DNA of 60,836 bases, taken from PVC group bacterium (GTDB lineage: Bacteria; Verrucomicrobiota; Kiritimatiellia; UBA8416). The notes beneath the pieces are model-generated. The model ran no database searches. It was not told the origin of the DNA and worked only from the letters and a program-made list of their open reading frames with translations. Numbering within the stretch: the first letter of the stretch is position 1; each line of letters starts with the position of its first letter. A program made the translations under genes and the position numbers. The stretch is taken from the NCBI GenBank assembly GCA_003567005.1, contig PXBF01000139.1, positions 1 to 60,836 of the forward strand, given 5' to 3'. This document shows positions 43,662 to 52,525 of the stretch, piece by piece.

Positions 43662-45152
43662 ATGCGCTATTTTTGGATAGGTGTAGCAGCCGTGCTTGCG
43701 GCAATGAGTCTGGTGGCATACCGGATAACACCAAGGCTCGCAGACGATGGCCGTATCCCGCTGGTCTGGACGACCGATCCAAACCCGCAACGTGAACCGC
43801 AAGTAGCGATGTTCAACGAAATGTATCCGCACCTGCAACTCCGGATCGACCCCGACAATACCGATTCCACACGCGTAACCGTGCAAAGCAGCGCCGGCAT
43901 GGGACCAGACCTTATCGGTCGCGTGTACGATGCCGTTATCCAGAGCTACCACGAAGCGGGTTTACTGATGGACTTGACAGACTACGCCGAGGATATGGGC
44001 TTTGGCTTGGACACTCTCCCCGAGGATATCCAGCAATTTGTTTCTCTGGATGTATTGATGGAGGACGGTACCATCCAGTCGCGCATGTTCGCCTACCCCG
44101 CCAATATGGCCCAGCACTTCATTTTCTATAACAAGAATTTGTTCGACAGGGCTGGCATACCGCATCCGCCCGACGACATGACATGGGATGAATACATCGA
44201 CATTGCACAAAAACTCACCGTTATGGACGAAGTTCGTGGGGTGCCTCGCGTTTTCGGTGCTGGAGGGGCAATCGTGGACACCATCATCTATGCGCATGGC
44301 GCCGAATACCTAAATGAATCGGGTACGCGTTCGACGATGGATCGTCCCGCATTTATCGATGCAATGGTCTTTCTCCATAAGTTGTACTATGAATATGGTG
44401 TGGAACCCACACCGCTGCAGCAAGCAGGCATTGCCAGCCAGGGGGGCTGGGGTGCAGGCTATAACAACTGGTTCAGCGAAGGCAGACTGGGCATGATATG
44501 GGGCGAGCGCTGGAGAATGATTAGTTTCCGCCGTGCCATTACCGAACAGAAACGCGCACGTGAAATATGGTTTGCGCAAAATCCCGATGCGGATCCGGAT
44601 GATGCACCAGAGATTTTGCGAATCGGCGCCACCCAGATCCCTAGAATGCCGGACCGCCCCCGTTATACGACAGCGCATGCCCGTTCGGTCGCCATCAATG
44701 ACGCCAATCCCCACCGTAAGGAGGCGCTCTACTTCCTGCAATACCTCGCCAGCGAACCATATGCCAAGCTCATCAATCAGGGATCGGACAGTAAGCCGCC
44801 CAACAAGAAGTTTCATGAGCTGGACTTGTTTATCAATCCGGATTGGCCGGGCGAAGAAGCAGTGCATGCCGCATCACTGGAAGCTGTCCAATATGGTCGC
44901 ACAAGGCGACGGAGCATGCTGGTGACCAATGCAACCATAAATCACATTTTTGAACAGGTGCGCAGTCGAATCATAGCATCTCCGGACATGACCCGGGAAA
45001 TGATCGCTGCCGAACTCGAACGCGCGGCGGATCGCGTAAACCTGCATATTGCCCGCAACATCAAACGAAATCCAAGGGTACACACCATCTACGACGCCTT
45101 GCTGGCACAAGGTGCCGAGCCTATTGTATACAATCTGGAGGACATCAAATAA
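43662..45152 (+). CDS. Extracellular sugar-binding protein of ABC transporter
   Basis: A 496-residue family 1 solute-binding protein with an N-terminal membrane/signal helix (FWIGVAAVLAAMSLVAYRI). Landmarks are PLVWTTDPNPQREPQVAMFNEMYP, GPDLIGRVYDAVI, HFIFYNKNLFDRAGIPHPPDDMTWDEYIDIAQKL and ALYFLQYLASEPYAKLINQG. It is longer than most (about 420) owing to a C-terminal extension after residue 400. The stop codon overlaps the next gene's start by one base (TAATG). There is no lipobox, so it may stay tethered by the helix or be released. Confidence 0.92.
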   Translation: MRYFWIGVAAVLAAMSLVAYRITPRLADDGRIPLVWTTDPNPQREPQVAMFNEMYPHLQLRIDPDNTDSTRVTVQSSAGMGPDLIGRVYDAVIQSYHEAGLLMDLTDYAEDMGFGLDTLPEDIQQFVSLDVLMEDGTIQSRMFAYPANMAQHFIFYNKNLFDRAGIPHPPDDMTWDEYIDIAQKLTVMDEVRGVPRVFGAGGAIVDTIIYAHGAEYLNESGTRSTMDRPAFIDAMVFLHKLYYEYGVEPTPLQQAGIASQGGWGAGYNNWFSEGRLGMIWGERWRMISFRRAITEQKRAREIWFAQNPDADPDDAPEILRIGATQIPRMPDRPRYTTAHARSVAINDANPHRKEALYFLQYLASEPYAKLINQGSDSKPPNKKFHELDLFINPDWPGEEAVHAASLEAVQYGRTRRRSMLVTNATINHIFEQVRSRIIASPDMTREMIAAELERAADRVNLHIARNIKRNPRVHTIYDALLAQGAEPIVYNLEDIK

Positions 45153-46282
45153 TGGGTATGCTTTGGACAGGTATGCGAGAACGTAAGCATTTCAAGGCAG
45201 CGGTAGGGTTTCTGTGCCTCAATATTATCGGTTTCTTGTGCTTTACCCTAGGCCCAGTGCTTCTCAGCCTGTACATGAGCTTCACCAACTGGACCTTGCG
45301 CCGCTCCGTGGAATTGCAATGGGTTGGCTTGCGCAACTACCGCGAATTGCTCACCGATAGCAATTTCTGGTTTTTCCTATACAATACCTTATACTTCATG
45401 CTGGCGATTCCCTTTACGGTTTGTGCCAGCCTGCTGCTGGCGAACATGCTGGTGGACAGTATGCAACTGAAACGCCGGGCACTCCGGGTGCGCATCGCCA
45501 GCATCATTCTCGCCATTGGTGCACTCAACTGCACGTTCCTGTTCCTTGTAGGACGGCCGGACCCGGCACTGATTCTCGCGGTCATCTATGCCGGCGCGGC
45601 AGCCGGTGTGCTCTGGGGCAGTGTGAGCTATCGCACCATGCTATACGTGCCAAGCTTCGCCTCCGGTGTAGCCACGATTATACTCTGGCAGCAAATCTTT
45701 AACCCCTATCACGGCATGGCAAACAATATTCTGGGGCAGGTGGCTCAATGGCTCAATCTCGATGTTACCCTGCCCACCTGGCTCAATAGCACCAAGTCCC
45801 TGCTTGGATTCCTGCCACTTCCAGAAACATTCAGTAGCGGCGGATTCGGGCTCGGTGCACGCGAAGCAATCATGATCATGGGATTCTGGATGGGCATTGG
45901 TGGCAACAACATGATCCTCTACATTGCCGCAATCGCCAATATCCCCCAGGATCTTTACGAAGCCGCCGAAATCGATGGTGCCTCGGGGGTTGGCAAGTTC
46001 TGGCATATCACGGTGCCCTCCGTGGCACCCACGACATTCTTCATTGCCATCATGGCCACCATTGGCGGACTCCAAGGCGGCTTTGAATTTGCACGAATTA
46101 TGACCCAAGGCGGTCCCGCCGGTACGACAACCACCCTCGCCTACTATATCTACACCAAGGGATTCGTGGAACAGGATCTGGGGTATGCGGCCTCGGTCTC
46201 TTGGGTGCTCTTTGCGATTGTCTTCAGCTTAACCCTCGTCAACTGGAAGTACGGGAACCGCAAAATGGAGGCGGCCACATGA
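45152..46282 (+). CDS. Sugar ABC transporter permease (MalF-type)
   Basis: A 376-residue membrane protein of the MalF/UgpA type with several helices. The N-terminal GFLCLNIIGFLCFTLGPVLLSLYMSFTNWTL is characteristic. The EAA loop reads DLYEAAEIDGASGVGKFWHITVPSVAP. The middle (ALNCTFLFLVGRPDPALILAVIYAGAAAGVLW) is an extra pair of helices seen in some members. It sits between the binding protein and the second permease with overlapping ends. Confidence 0.93.
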   Translation: MGMLWTGMRERKHFKAAVGFLCLNIIGFLCFTLGPVLLSLYMSFTNWTLRRSVELQWVGLRNYRELLTDSNFWFFLYNTLYFMLAIPFTVCASLLLANMLVDSMQLKRRALRVRIASIILAIGALNCTFLFLVGRPDPALILAVIYAGAAAGVLWGSVSYRTMLYVPSFASGVATIILWQQIFNPYHGMANNILGQVAQWLNLDVTLPTWLNSTKSLLGFLPLPETFSSGGFGLGAREAIMIMGFWMGIGGNNMILYIAAIANIPQDLYEAAEIDGASGVGKFWHITVPSVAPTTFFIAIMATIGGLQGGFEFARIMTQGGPAGTTTTLAYYIYTKGFVEQDLGYAASVSWVLFAIVFSLTLVNWKYGNRKMEAAT

Positions 46283-47157
46283 AAAAACCTCCCTCTAAAG
46301 ACCTTGTGAGGCGTGGAACCGGATTGTCCCTGAAGTTTCTGTTTGTGAGTGTGCTCTGCGGCATCATGTTTCTGCCATTCATCTGGATGATCTGCACCGC
46401 CTTTAAATCATCGGCCGAAGTCGAGGGCGCCCATTTCTGGCCCAAGTTATTCAGTCCTGACAACATTCGCATCGTGCTGCAAATGATACCAGATCCCTTT
46501 ACACACGAGTACGTAAACCTCAGCCTGCTGCGATGGATCTTCAACAGTTTCTTTGTGGCAAGCTGGGTGACAGCACTCCAGGTCTTCACCAGTTGCATGG
46601 CCGCCTACGCCTTCAGTCGCATCCGCTGGCGCGGACGCGACCAAGTCTTCCTGCTCTATCTCGCCACCATGATGATTCCCGCCCTCGTGTTGACGATCCC
46701 GCGATTCCAGATCATGGTTTCGCTGCGCTTGGTGAACACCTATCAGGGACTCATTATCCCGAGCGCGTTCAGTGCATTCGGAACCTTCATGCTGCGCCAA
46801 TTCATGCTAAGCATCCCGCAAAGTTATGACGAAGCCGCCGAAATCGATGGTGCCGGTCACCTGCAAATTTTTCTGGATGTCATCATGCCGCTCGCCAGAC
46901 CCGGCATGATCACGCTCGCCATCTTCACATTCCTAGGCAACTATCGCAGCCTCATGTGGCCGCTCATCATGATCAAGGATGCCCACCTGCGAACCGTGCC
47001 GATCGGCTTGCTCGCCTTTCAAGGAGAATACGGCACACAGGTCGAACTTCTCATGTCGGCCACACTGATCTGCCTCATTCCGCTCATTATGCTATTCATC
47101 ATCCTGCAAAAACAGCTCGTGCGCGGCATCAACCTATCCGGCGGTGTTAAAGGCTAA
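46279..47157 (+). CDS. Sugar ABC transporter permease (MalG-type)
   Basis: A 292-residue MalG/UgpE-type permease. The ATG at 46279 overlaps the upstream stop by four bases. It shows LKFLFVSVLCGIMFLPFIWMICTAFK and the EAA loop SYDEAAEIDGAGHLQIFLDVIMPLARPGMITL, and ends in helix LICLIPLIMLFIILQKQLVRGINLSGGVKG, where the final GGVKG is typical. It completes the transporter (ATPase, binding protein, two permeases). Confidence 0.95.
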   Translation: MKKPPSKDLVRRGTGLSLKFLFVSVLCGIMFLPFIWMICTAFKSSAEVEGAHFWPKLFSPDNIRIVLQMIPDPFTHEYVNLSLLRWIFNSFFVASWVTALQVFTSCMAAYAFSRIRWRGRDQVFLLYLATMMIPALVLTIPRFQIMVSLRLVNTYQGLIIPSAFSAFGTFMLRQFMLSIPQSYDEAAEIDGAGHLQIFLDVIMPLARPGMITLAIFTFLGNYRSLMWPLIMIKDAHLRTVPIGLLAFQGEYGTQVELLMSATLICLIPLIMLFIILQKQLVRGINLSGGVKG

Positions 47158-47188
47158 CCCGCTTATCTCACAAACCAAGGAACTACGC

Positions 47189-48664
47189 ATGAACACATCC
47201 GCAAGATATCCCAATATCATCATCCTGTATGCAGACGATCTTGGTTTCGGCGATCTGGGTTGTTACGGTGCCACCGATATACCCACCCCCAACATAGATC
47301 GCCTGGCATCAGAAGGACTCTTGTTCGAGCAAGGGTACGCTACTGCTGCCACCTGCACCCCCTCGCGCTACAGTCTGCTAACAGGTTCCTACCCTTGGCG
47401 CAATCCACAAGCCGCCATTCTGGCTGGCGATGCCCCCATGATCATCGATCCCGCCATACCAACACTACCGGCAATGCTCCAAGCAGTCGGATACAAAACC
47501 GGCATCGTCGGGAAATGGCACCTTGGCCTTGGAGCCGGCAACCTCGATTGGAACCGGGACATCAGTCTGACACCGAATGATGTAGGTTTTGATTCCTCTT
47601 TCATCATGGCCGCAACCAACGATCGCGTTCCCTGCGTCTATCTGCAAGACCGCAAGGTAGTGGGGCTCGACCCACAAGACCCGATCGAGGTAACCTACGA
47701 TTGGGATAAGGCATTCCCCGGTCAACCCACCGGACGGCATAACCCGGAAAGGCTGCGGATGATGTATAGCCATGGGCATGATGCATCCATCATTAACGGC
47801 GTCAGCCGGATTGGCCACATGCGCGGAGGAAGGGCGGCCCTGTGGAACGACGAAACCATGTCGGATACCTTTTGCCGGAAAGCCGTCGATTTTGTGACCG
47901 CAAACCAGGATCGTCCCTTTTTCCTCTACTATGCCTTACACCAACCGCATGTCCCGCGTATTCCCGGACCACGTTACAAGGGGGCGACCTCGCTTGGACC
48001 GCGCGGTGATGTGATTGCTGAAATGGATGGCTGCGTTGGTACCCTGCTCGACACCCTCGAAAATCTCGGCATCAAGGAACAAACCCTTATCCTTTTCTCC
48101 AGCGACAATGGCCCCGTACTGGATGATGGTTATGCTGACCAAGCCCGCGAATGCAATGGTACACACAAGCCTGCAGGACCCCTACGCGGCGGAAAATACA
48201 GTATGTTCGATGGTGGCACACGCGTCCCCTTCATTGCCAGTTGGCTCGGAACCATTAAGGCCGATCAATCACAGGCCCTCATCAGCCACGTCGATTTCTA
48301 TGCCTCTTTTGCCGCCCTGACCGGCCAAAGCCTCCAACCCGATGAAGCACCCGATAGTTTGAACATGCTCGAAATATTACTGGGTAAAACCGAAGACGGG
48401 CGCGAGGAACTCTTGGTCGAGGGCACGCAGGCCAAAACGGTCTTACGACACAAGGACTGGGTTTACATACCGCCCTATAAAGGGCACGCCATCGAGAAAA
48501 ACACACAGACAGAACTCGGTAATGCGCCCGATCCCCAGCTATATAACCTCTCCATGGATATCGGCCAAATACGTAATCTCGCAAACGAACAACCGGCGAT
48601 TGTGGAGGAGCTGGCCGCCCGCCGCGAGCAGATCCTCACCAGCAAGCACAGCCGGACAAGCTAG
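47189..48664 (+). CDS. S1-family sulfatase without signal peptide
   Basis: A 491-residue arylsulfatase-family enzyme that cleaves sulfate esters. The Cys-type formylglycine motif CTPSR is at Cys56, preceded by ILYADDLGFGDLGCYG with metal-ligand Asp16/17, and followed by GKWHLG and the late FSSDNGP metal motif. YHKPAGPLRGGKYSMFDGGTRVPF-type loops are present. The ATG at 47189 has AAGGA upstream. No signal peptide precedes the catalytic motif, unlike most exported sulfatases. It follows the transporter by 31 bases and is co-transcribed, suggesting intracellular desulfation of an imported oligosaccharide. A formylglycine-generating enzyme is not in the window. Confidence 0.93.
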   Translation: MNTSARYPNIIILYADDLGFGDLGCYGATDIPTPNIDRLASEGLLFEQGYATAATCTPSRYSLLTGSYPWRNPQAAILAGDAPMIIDPAIPTLPAMLQAVGYKTGIVGKWHLGLGAGNLDWNRDISLTPNDVGFDSSFIMAATNDRVPCVYLQDRKVVGLDPQDPIEVTYDWDKAFPGQPTGRHNPERLRMMYSHGHDASIINGVSRIGHMRGGRAALWNDETMSDTFCRKAVDFVTANQDRPFFLYYALHQPHVPRIPGPRYKGATSLGPRGDVIAEMDGCVGTLLDTLENLGIKEQTLILFSSDNGPVLDDGYADQARECNGTHKPAGPLRGGKYSMFDGGTRVPFIASWLGTIKADQSQALISHVDFYASFAALTGQSLQPDEAPDSLNMLEILLGKTEDGREELLVEGTQAKTVLRHKDWVYIPPYKGHAIEKNTQTELGNAPDPQLYNLSMDIGQIRNLANEQPAIVEELAARREQILTSKHSRTS

Positions 48665-48737
48665 AAACACTCGTCTTTTCCAAACGGCAATCCACGCCCC
48701 TCCGGTGCATACCACGCATGGCACGTTGATGGAGGCG

Positions 48738-48898
48738 GGGCACATCTGCGTTCAGTTGCATCGATTCGCCCTCCGACCTTGCGTCGGTGGAGGAAAACGT
48801 TGAGAAGGCGGTCTGCCACTATAACACCAAGCTTTCTTCACCGACCGGCATAAAGCCGGTGGGATCGGCGATGACTGTGACGAATCGCAGATACGCTC
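48738..48898. repeat. Structured MITE-like repeat, copy R2 (161 bp)
   Basis: Same family and orientation as R1 (41170-41349). It has imperfect terminal inverted repeats (GGGCACATCTGCG... / ...CGCAGATACGCTC), an internal stem CCTCCGAC CTTGC GTCGGTGGAGG and the shared hairpin ACCGGCATAAAGCCGGT. It lacks the extra inner hairpin of R1. R1 and R2 flank the GH128-ABC-sulfatase operon. Confidence 0.85.
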
Positions 48899-48925
48899 AA
48901 GGAGGCGATTCCATTCGTTTTCCGA

Positions 48926-48953
48926 TTGCAAAACAAATCACACGAACTATAAT
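48926..48953 (+). promoter_or_regulatory. Candidate sigma-70 promoter of the stand-alone module gene
   Basis: TTGCAA (48926-48931), a 16-base spacer, then TATAAT (48948-48953). It lies 28 bases after repeat R2 and about 70 bases before the ATG at 49026, which is preceded by AAGGAG. Confidence 0.5.
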
Positions 48954-49025
48954 CCGGTACTGCAATCATAAGATGCTACAGAAAGCGGAAGATCACGTTC
49001 GCACGCATAGCAAGGAGTAACTGGT

Positions 49026-49790
49026 ATGGAATTCATACGAACACGACCCAGCACACGCAACATGCTTTGGATAGCTTGTTGTTGCATACCAACACTCATG
49101 ATCACGACCGGGACAGCAGAGGAAACCATCATAGCCGATACAGCAGATGCCGCGCCGGCATATGATACCCAAACCGATCAGTTTAGCAGGCAGCGCCTTG
49201 GTGATGCGACGATTAACCTTGGTCGCCAAGGGCCGGGCGGACGTTTTCACCAAGCCATGGTTATGCCCTTTCAGGTACCCGATTTGGGAAAGGTGGAAAA
49301 TCCTTTCCTAAGTGCGTCGTTTACGTTTTATTTTTCCGGCACGGTTAACAGCGTAGCTGGCTTTAACTTGGATTTATATGGGTTGGCGCCACGCACTGAT
49401 GCGGCCGTTTTACCCGCGTCTCCCAGCACCACAGACCGCGGCGATTTTTATATGGGTGGTTTTGATGGTTGGCCCGCAGTTGATGAAACCGAAGGTGTGG
49501 TGAAGCTGCAAGATAATATTTTGACCAGTGCCATTGACGAGGGCTCACATGTCACGACCAGCACTGCTGGCAGTGCAGAGCTGCTGGACTATCTCAATGC
49601 GGCTTATGATGGTGGCGAAGGGATTGGGGAATGGGTCTTTTTGCGGCTCAATGCCGACGCGACACCGGGCGGTGTGGCTTACTACACGATTGCTTCTGCT
49701 GATCATTCCAATACGAATTATCATCCGCGCATCGTTTACACGGCAGATCCACCCTTGCCACCACCCGGCACGGTCTTCAGTTTTCAATGA
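49026..49790 (+). CDS. Secreted single-module protein, duplicate of a lyase domain
   Basis: A 254-residue protein with a signal peptide (LWIACCCIPTLMITTGTAE). The mature part is one beta-rich domain (about 35-240; FSRQRLGDATINLGRQGPGG, NLDLYGLAPR, GDFYMGGFDGWP) of the general type of DNRLRE/CBM96-like beta sandwiches. It is about 85% identical by eye to the N-terminal module of the large heparinase-like protein 7 kb away on the other strand, and a more distant copy forms that protein's C-terminus. It ends PPLPPPGTVFSFQ. It has no catalytic domain and may bind carbohydrate or the cell surface. Confidence 0.8.
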   Translation: MEFIRTRPSTRNMLWIACCCIPTLMITTGTAEETIIADTADAAPAYDTQTDQFSRQRLGDATINLGRQGPGGRFHQAMVMPFQVPDLGKVENPFLSASFTFYFSGTVNSVAGFNLDLYGLAPRTDAAVLPASPSTTDRGDFYMGGFDGWPAVDETEGVVKLQDNILTSAIDEGSHVTTSTAGSAELLDYLNAAYDGGEGIGEWVFLRLNADATPGGVAYYTIASADHSNTNYHPRIVYTADPPLPPPGTVFSFQ

Positions 49791-49801
49791 AGTCACAATG
49801 C

Positions 49802-51037
49802 CTACTCCCCCGCCAATAGGCTTGCCGGAAAACGAAGCCTCATAATATCACGATTCCGTTCTTCTGCCGGAAATGCCTGAATCTTCTCAAGGTATACAGA
49901 ATCACCATACGCGCGATAAGCTTGCCGCAACTGCGGCAGTACCCTGCGTCGCTCGGTATCGGTCACTGCTCGCCCATGCGGCCATTCTTCAGACGGATCC
50001 AGATAAGGGATGATGTAATCAAATGCCGTGCGGATCCCGCCGGTCTTGTCAGAACGGTAGTTCCACAAATCAAGATCGACATGCTCGGCAAGCCGCACGA
50101 GCATGAACATCGCATCCAGATTAAAGCGACTATAGTGAAAGGATATGGGACGCTCCAGCTCATGCGGCTGACGGCCATCCGGCTTGATATGGCTAGTGAT
50201 ACGCTTTTCCTTGGCTGTTTCCAACACGTTTCTGGCGTTATCCGGATCCCCCACAAATAGCGCAAAACACGCAACCTGTGCATCGTAGAACGTTCCGTGA
50301 TTATTACGCGCTTGGCGTTCATCCCGGCCATGATCGCTCGTCTGCATCCACTCGAGGTACTCCCGGAACCATCCCTGCAAGGCGCTATGTTCTTCCTCGC
50401 TCCAGAATGCCGAACCTTTCAGAATGCCAGCAGCATCAACCACCTGCGTCAAGCGCGACGTATCCAGAATCCCGATGCCTCTGCCCTCTACCCGACCCGG
50501 TATGGCCTGGGCAAACTGCAAATGCGGATGCATGCGCAAATCCGGATCCAGAAACCACGTACGTATCAAAAGGGCAGCATGTTCGGCATACGCTTCCACG
50601 CCGGTATAGTAATACGCCAGCGCAAGCGTCAACGTGGAACGGGCCATAACGCCCAGTCGCGGAGAATCCGATCCATCCGTCCTGGCATCCGGATTGACCT
50701 CTCCATCGCGCCGAACATAAGGCAACCCATCCTCCGTATCCGGATTTGGCCACCAATACGGACCAAAACTCATATAATCTTGCTTGTCGCCGCTCGGAGG
50801 CATGATCTTCTTATGCGTAACGCTAAATGGTCCCTTCTCCAGCGCAGCATCCGCCCGATCCACCAAATGCTCCAACGCGTCAAGGACTGCAAGATCCCCT
50901 TCCAAAATCGCCTCCTTCGCACGCGCCAAATCCGCACCATCCAGAATAAAAACAGCAGGCTCTGCCCTTGTCACCAGAGAAAACAACCCGAAGCAGATAA
51001 CACCAACCGCAAACACCTTCAAAAATCCATCCATCAT
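49802..51037 (-). CDS. Secreted alginate-lyase-family enzyme
   Basis: A 411-residue protein with a signal peptide (GFLKVFAVGVICFGLFSLVTRA). It matches the alginate lyase superfamily domain (helical toroid): SFGPYWWPNPDTEDGLPYVRRDG, RSTLTLALAYYYTG, FREYLEWMQTSDHGRDERQARNNHGTFYDAQ (family NNHG catalytic-region motif) and RPISFHYSRFNLDAMFMLVRLAE. The ATG at 51037 follows GAGGGG. It would cleave a uronic-acid polymer by beta-elimination outside the cytoplasm. The actual polymer is not established by sequence, and the context suggests a pectin- or alginate-like substrate. Confidence 0.88.
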   Translation of the reverse strand: MMDGFLKVFAVGVICFGLFSLVTRAEPAVFILDGADLARAKEAILEGDLAVLDALEHLVDRADAALEKGPFSVTHKKIMPPSGDKQDYMSFGPYWWPNPDTEDGLPYVRRDGEVNPDARTDGSDSPRLGVMARSTLTLALAYYYTGVEAYAEHAALLIRTWFLDPDLRMHPHLQFAQAIPGRVEGRGIGILDTSRLTQVVDAAGILKGSAFWSEEEHSALQGWFREYLEWMQTSDHGRDERQARNNHGTFYDAQVACFALFVGDPDNARNVLETAKEKRITSHIKPDGRQPHELERPISFHYSRFNLDAMFMLVRLAEHVDLDLWNYRSDKTGGIRTAFDYIIPYLDPSEEWPHGRAVTDTERRRVLPQLRQAYRAYGDSVYLEKIQAFPAEERNRDIMRLRFPASLLAGE

Positions 51038-51084
51038 AACCCCCTCTTTATGAAAAACAGCCAGAAACAACTGCAAACCTTGCT

Positions 51085-51120
51085 GTCAATCTGGTCAATA
51101 AGGTCAATCTGGTCATCCAA
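51085..51120. repeat. Period-9 GTCAATNNG array
   Basis: Four consecutive 9-mers, GTCAATCTG, GTCAATAAG, GTCAATCTG and GTCATCCAA, between the start of the alginate-lyase gene and the end of the beta-propeller gene. It matches the array at 21379. Confidence 0.7.
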
Positions 51121-51159
51121 CATATCACCCTTTACTCTCTCGCAAGGAATACGCAATAC

Positions 51160-52425
51160 TCAGAGCAGGCTCTGCATATCCGCAAGAAAAACCCGACGCG
51201 TCCCGCCCACAAAACCATTGAATGTGACATACCGCCAAGTACGATCCCAGGCAGGATGCGGATCAACCCGTAACACTTTATCCTCATGTGGCTGATTGAC
51301 ACTGATTCGCACGATGCATTCTTCTTCGCCACTCTTTAAATCAATCCATCGCAGAGGCACAGTGGCATCCGGAAACGCTGTCTTCTCATGCTTGTAACAG
51401 TCTGTCAGGATGTAGCGCTCATTGGGATGCACCGTTGGATGTCCAGATCCCAACGCGTCTGGCAGGATCTTACCAAAATCACTACCATCGGCATTCACCT
51501 GCACCAACCGCATACCTTGCTCTTCGATATTCAAGTTCATGGAAATACGCGCACCATCCGGATACCACGTTGCATGATGCCCCCCCTTTACCCATTCCTC
51601 CGGACCTACCACGCAATGCTTTTCGCTGCCATCCAATTTCATCGTGATCCACGCAAAACGGATGGCCGTACGATCGAGCTGGAACATATTCCAACGCGGC
51701 TCGTCCAATGCCGGAAACCAGCGCAGACTCACCATCAAGCGATCTCCCTGCGGATTGAATTTACTGTGAAATCCATATACCTCGTAATGCGCCCAATCTG
51801 CAAATTGGATGGTCGGGTCCGCCTCTGCAACCAAGTCGGCAATGGATGCCACCATTCGCGCCTTACCTGTCTGTGTGTCGGTCAGGTAAAACCCATCATC
51901 TTCCGCCAGTCCGATGTTGCGCCGTAATCCCTCCAGTGGTATGCAAACCCCATACCCCGGCTGCGTCCGGCGCATCGTCGTCATATTCGCCGAAATCAAC
52001 CAGTGTCCATCCGGCGACGCATGATATACCGTACCTTCCATACGCTGCCGCTCACCCGTCAAAGGATCCAGCTTCCACGCAAACGGCTGCCAGCTTGCTG
52101 TATCCACATCATTAAAATACAATTCGTGATCGGATCCACCCCAATTGATATTGGCTCCTAATTGAGGCTCCCAACCGCAGGTTTGCGCCACAACCTTGTT
52201 ATCCCCCGTTTCCAGATCCACCACCACCACATTCCCTGCCTCGCCTGGATCGGGCTGCCGGTCCTCAAACGGCATCTCAAACACAGCCAGATATCGCCCA
52301 GAGGGACTGATCGGCGAAGTATCGAAAAACCGATGCAGACAACCTGTACGATCCGGCGTCACACACCAAACCGGTACCTTCGGCTCAAACTCCGTATAGC
52401 GTGGAAAACATGCATCTACCTTCAT
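51160..52425 (-). CDS. Cytoplasmic beta-propeller enzyme, possible oligogalacturonate lyase (PL22-like)
   Basis: A 421-residue protein without a signal peptide, made of TolB/WD40-like propeller blades (ISPSGRYLAVFEMPF, ASPDGHWLISANMTTMRR, WYPDGARISMNLNIEEQGMRLVQVNADGSD, HPTVHPNERYILTDCY). Its length and order resemble oligogalacturonate lyases, which finish pectin fragments inside the cell. The His-rich KGGHHATWYPDG and SGHPTVHP segments may supply metal or catalytic residues. Neighbours encode a GH28-like protein and lyases, which supports the pathway. A non-enzymatic propeller cannot be excluded. Confidence 0.6.
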   Translation of the reverse strand: MKVDACFPRYTEFEPKVPVWCVTPDRTGCLHRFFDTSPISPSGRYLAVFEMPFEDRQPDPGEAGNVVVVDLETGDNKVVAQTCGWEPQLGANINWGGSDHELYFNDVDTASWQPFAWKLDPLTGERQRMEGTVYHASPDGHWLISANMTTMRRTQPGYGVCIPLEGLRRNIGLAEDDGFYLTDTQTGKARMVASIADLVAEADPTIQFADWAHYEVYGFHSKFNPQGDRLMVSLRWFPALDEPRWNMFQLDRTAIRFAWITMKLDGSEKHCVVGPEEWVKGGHHATWYPDGARISMNLNIEEQGMRLVQVNADGSDFGKILPDALGSGHPTVHPNERYILTDCYKHEKTAFPDATVPLRWIDLKSGEEECIVRISVNQPHEDKVLRVDPHPAWDRTWRYVTFNGFVGGTRRVFLADMQSLL

Positions 52426-52525
52426 CTCGCCCCCTCTCGTGATTTATACTATGGATGATTCGCACCATACGACAAGCAAGCCGTTTACTCGACTTATACT
52501 GCAACATCATTTTCAGACCAAACCC

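Noticed and set aside
41170..48898. Integron attC sites
   Set aside because: R1 and R2 have inverted repeats and flank a cassette, but lack the conserved core-site sequences and usual imperfect stem order, and no integrase is present.
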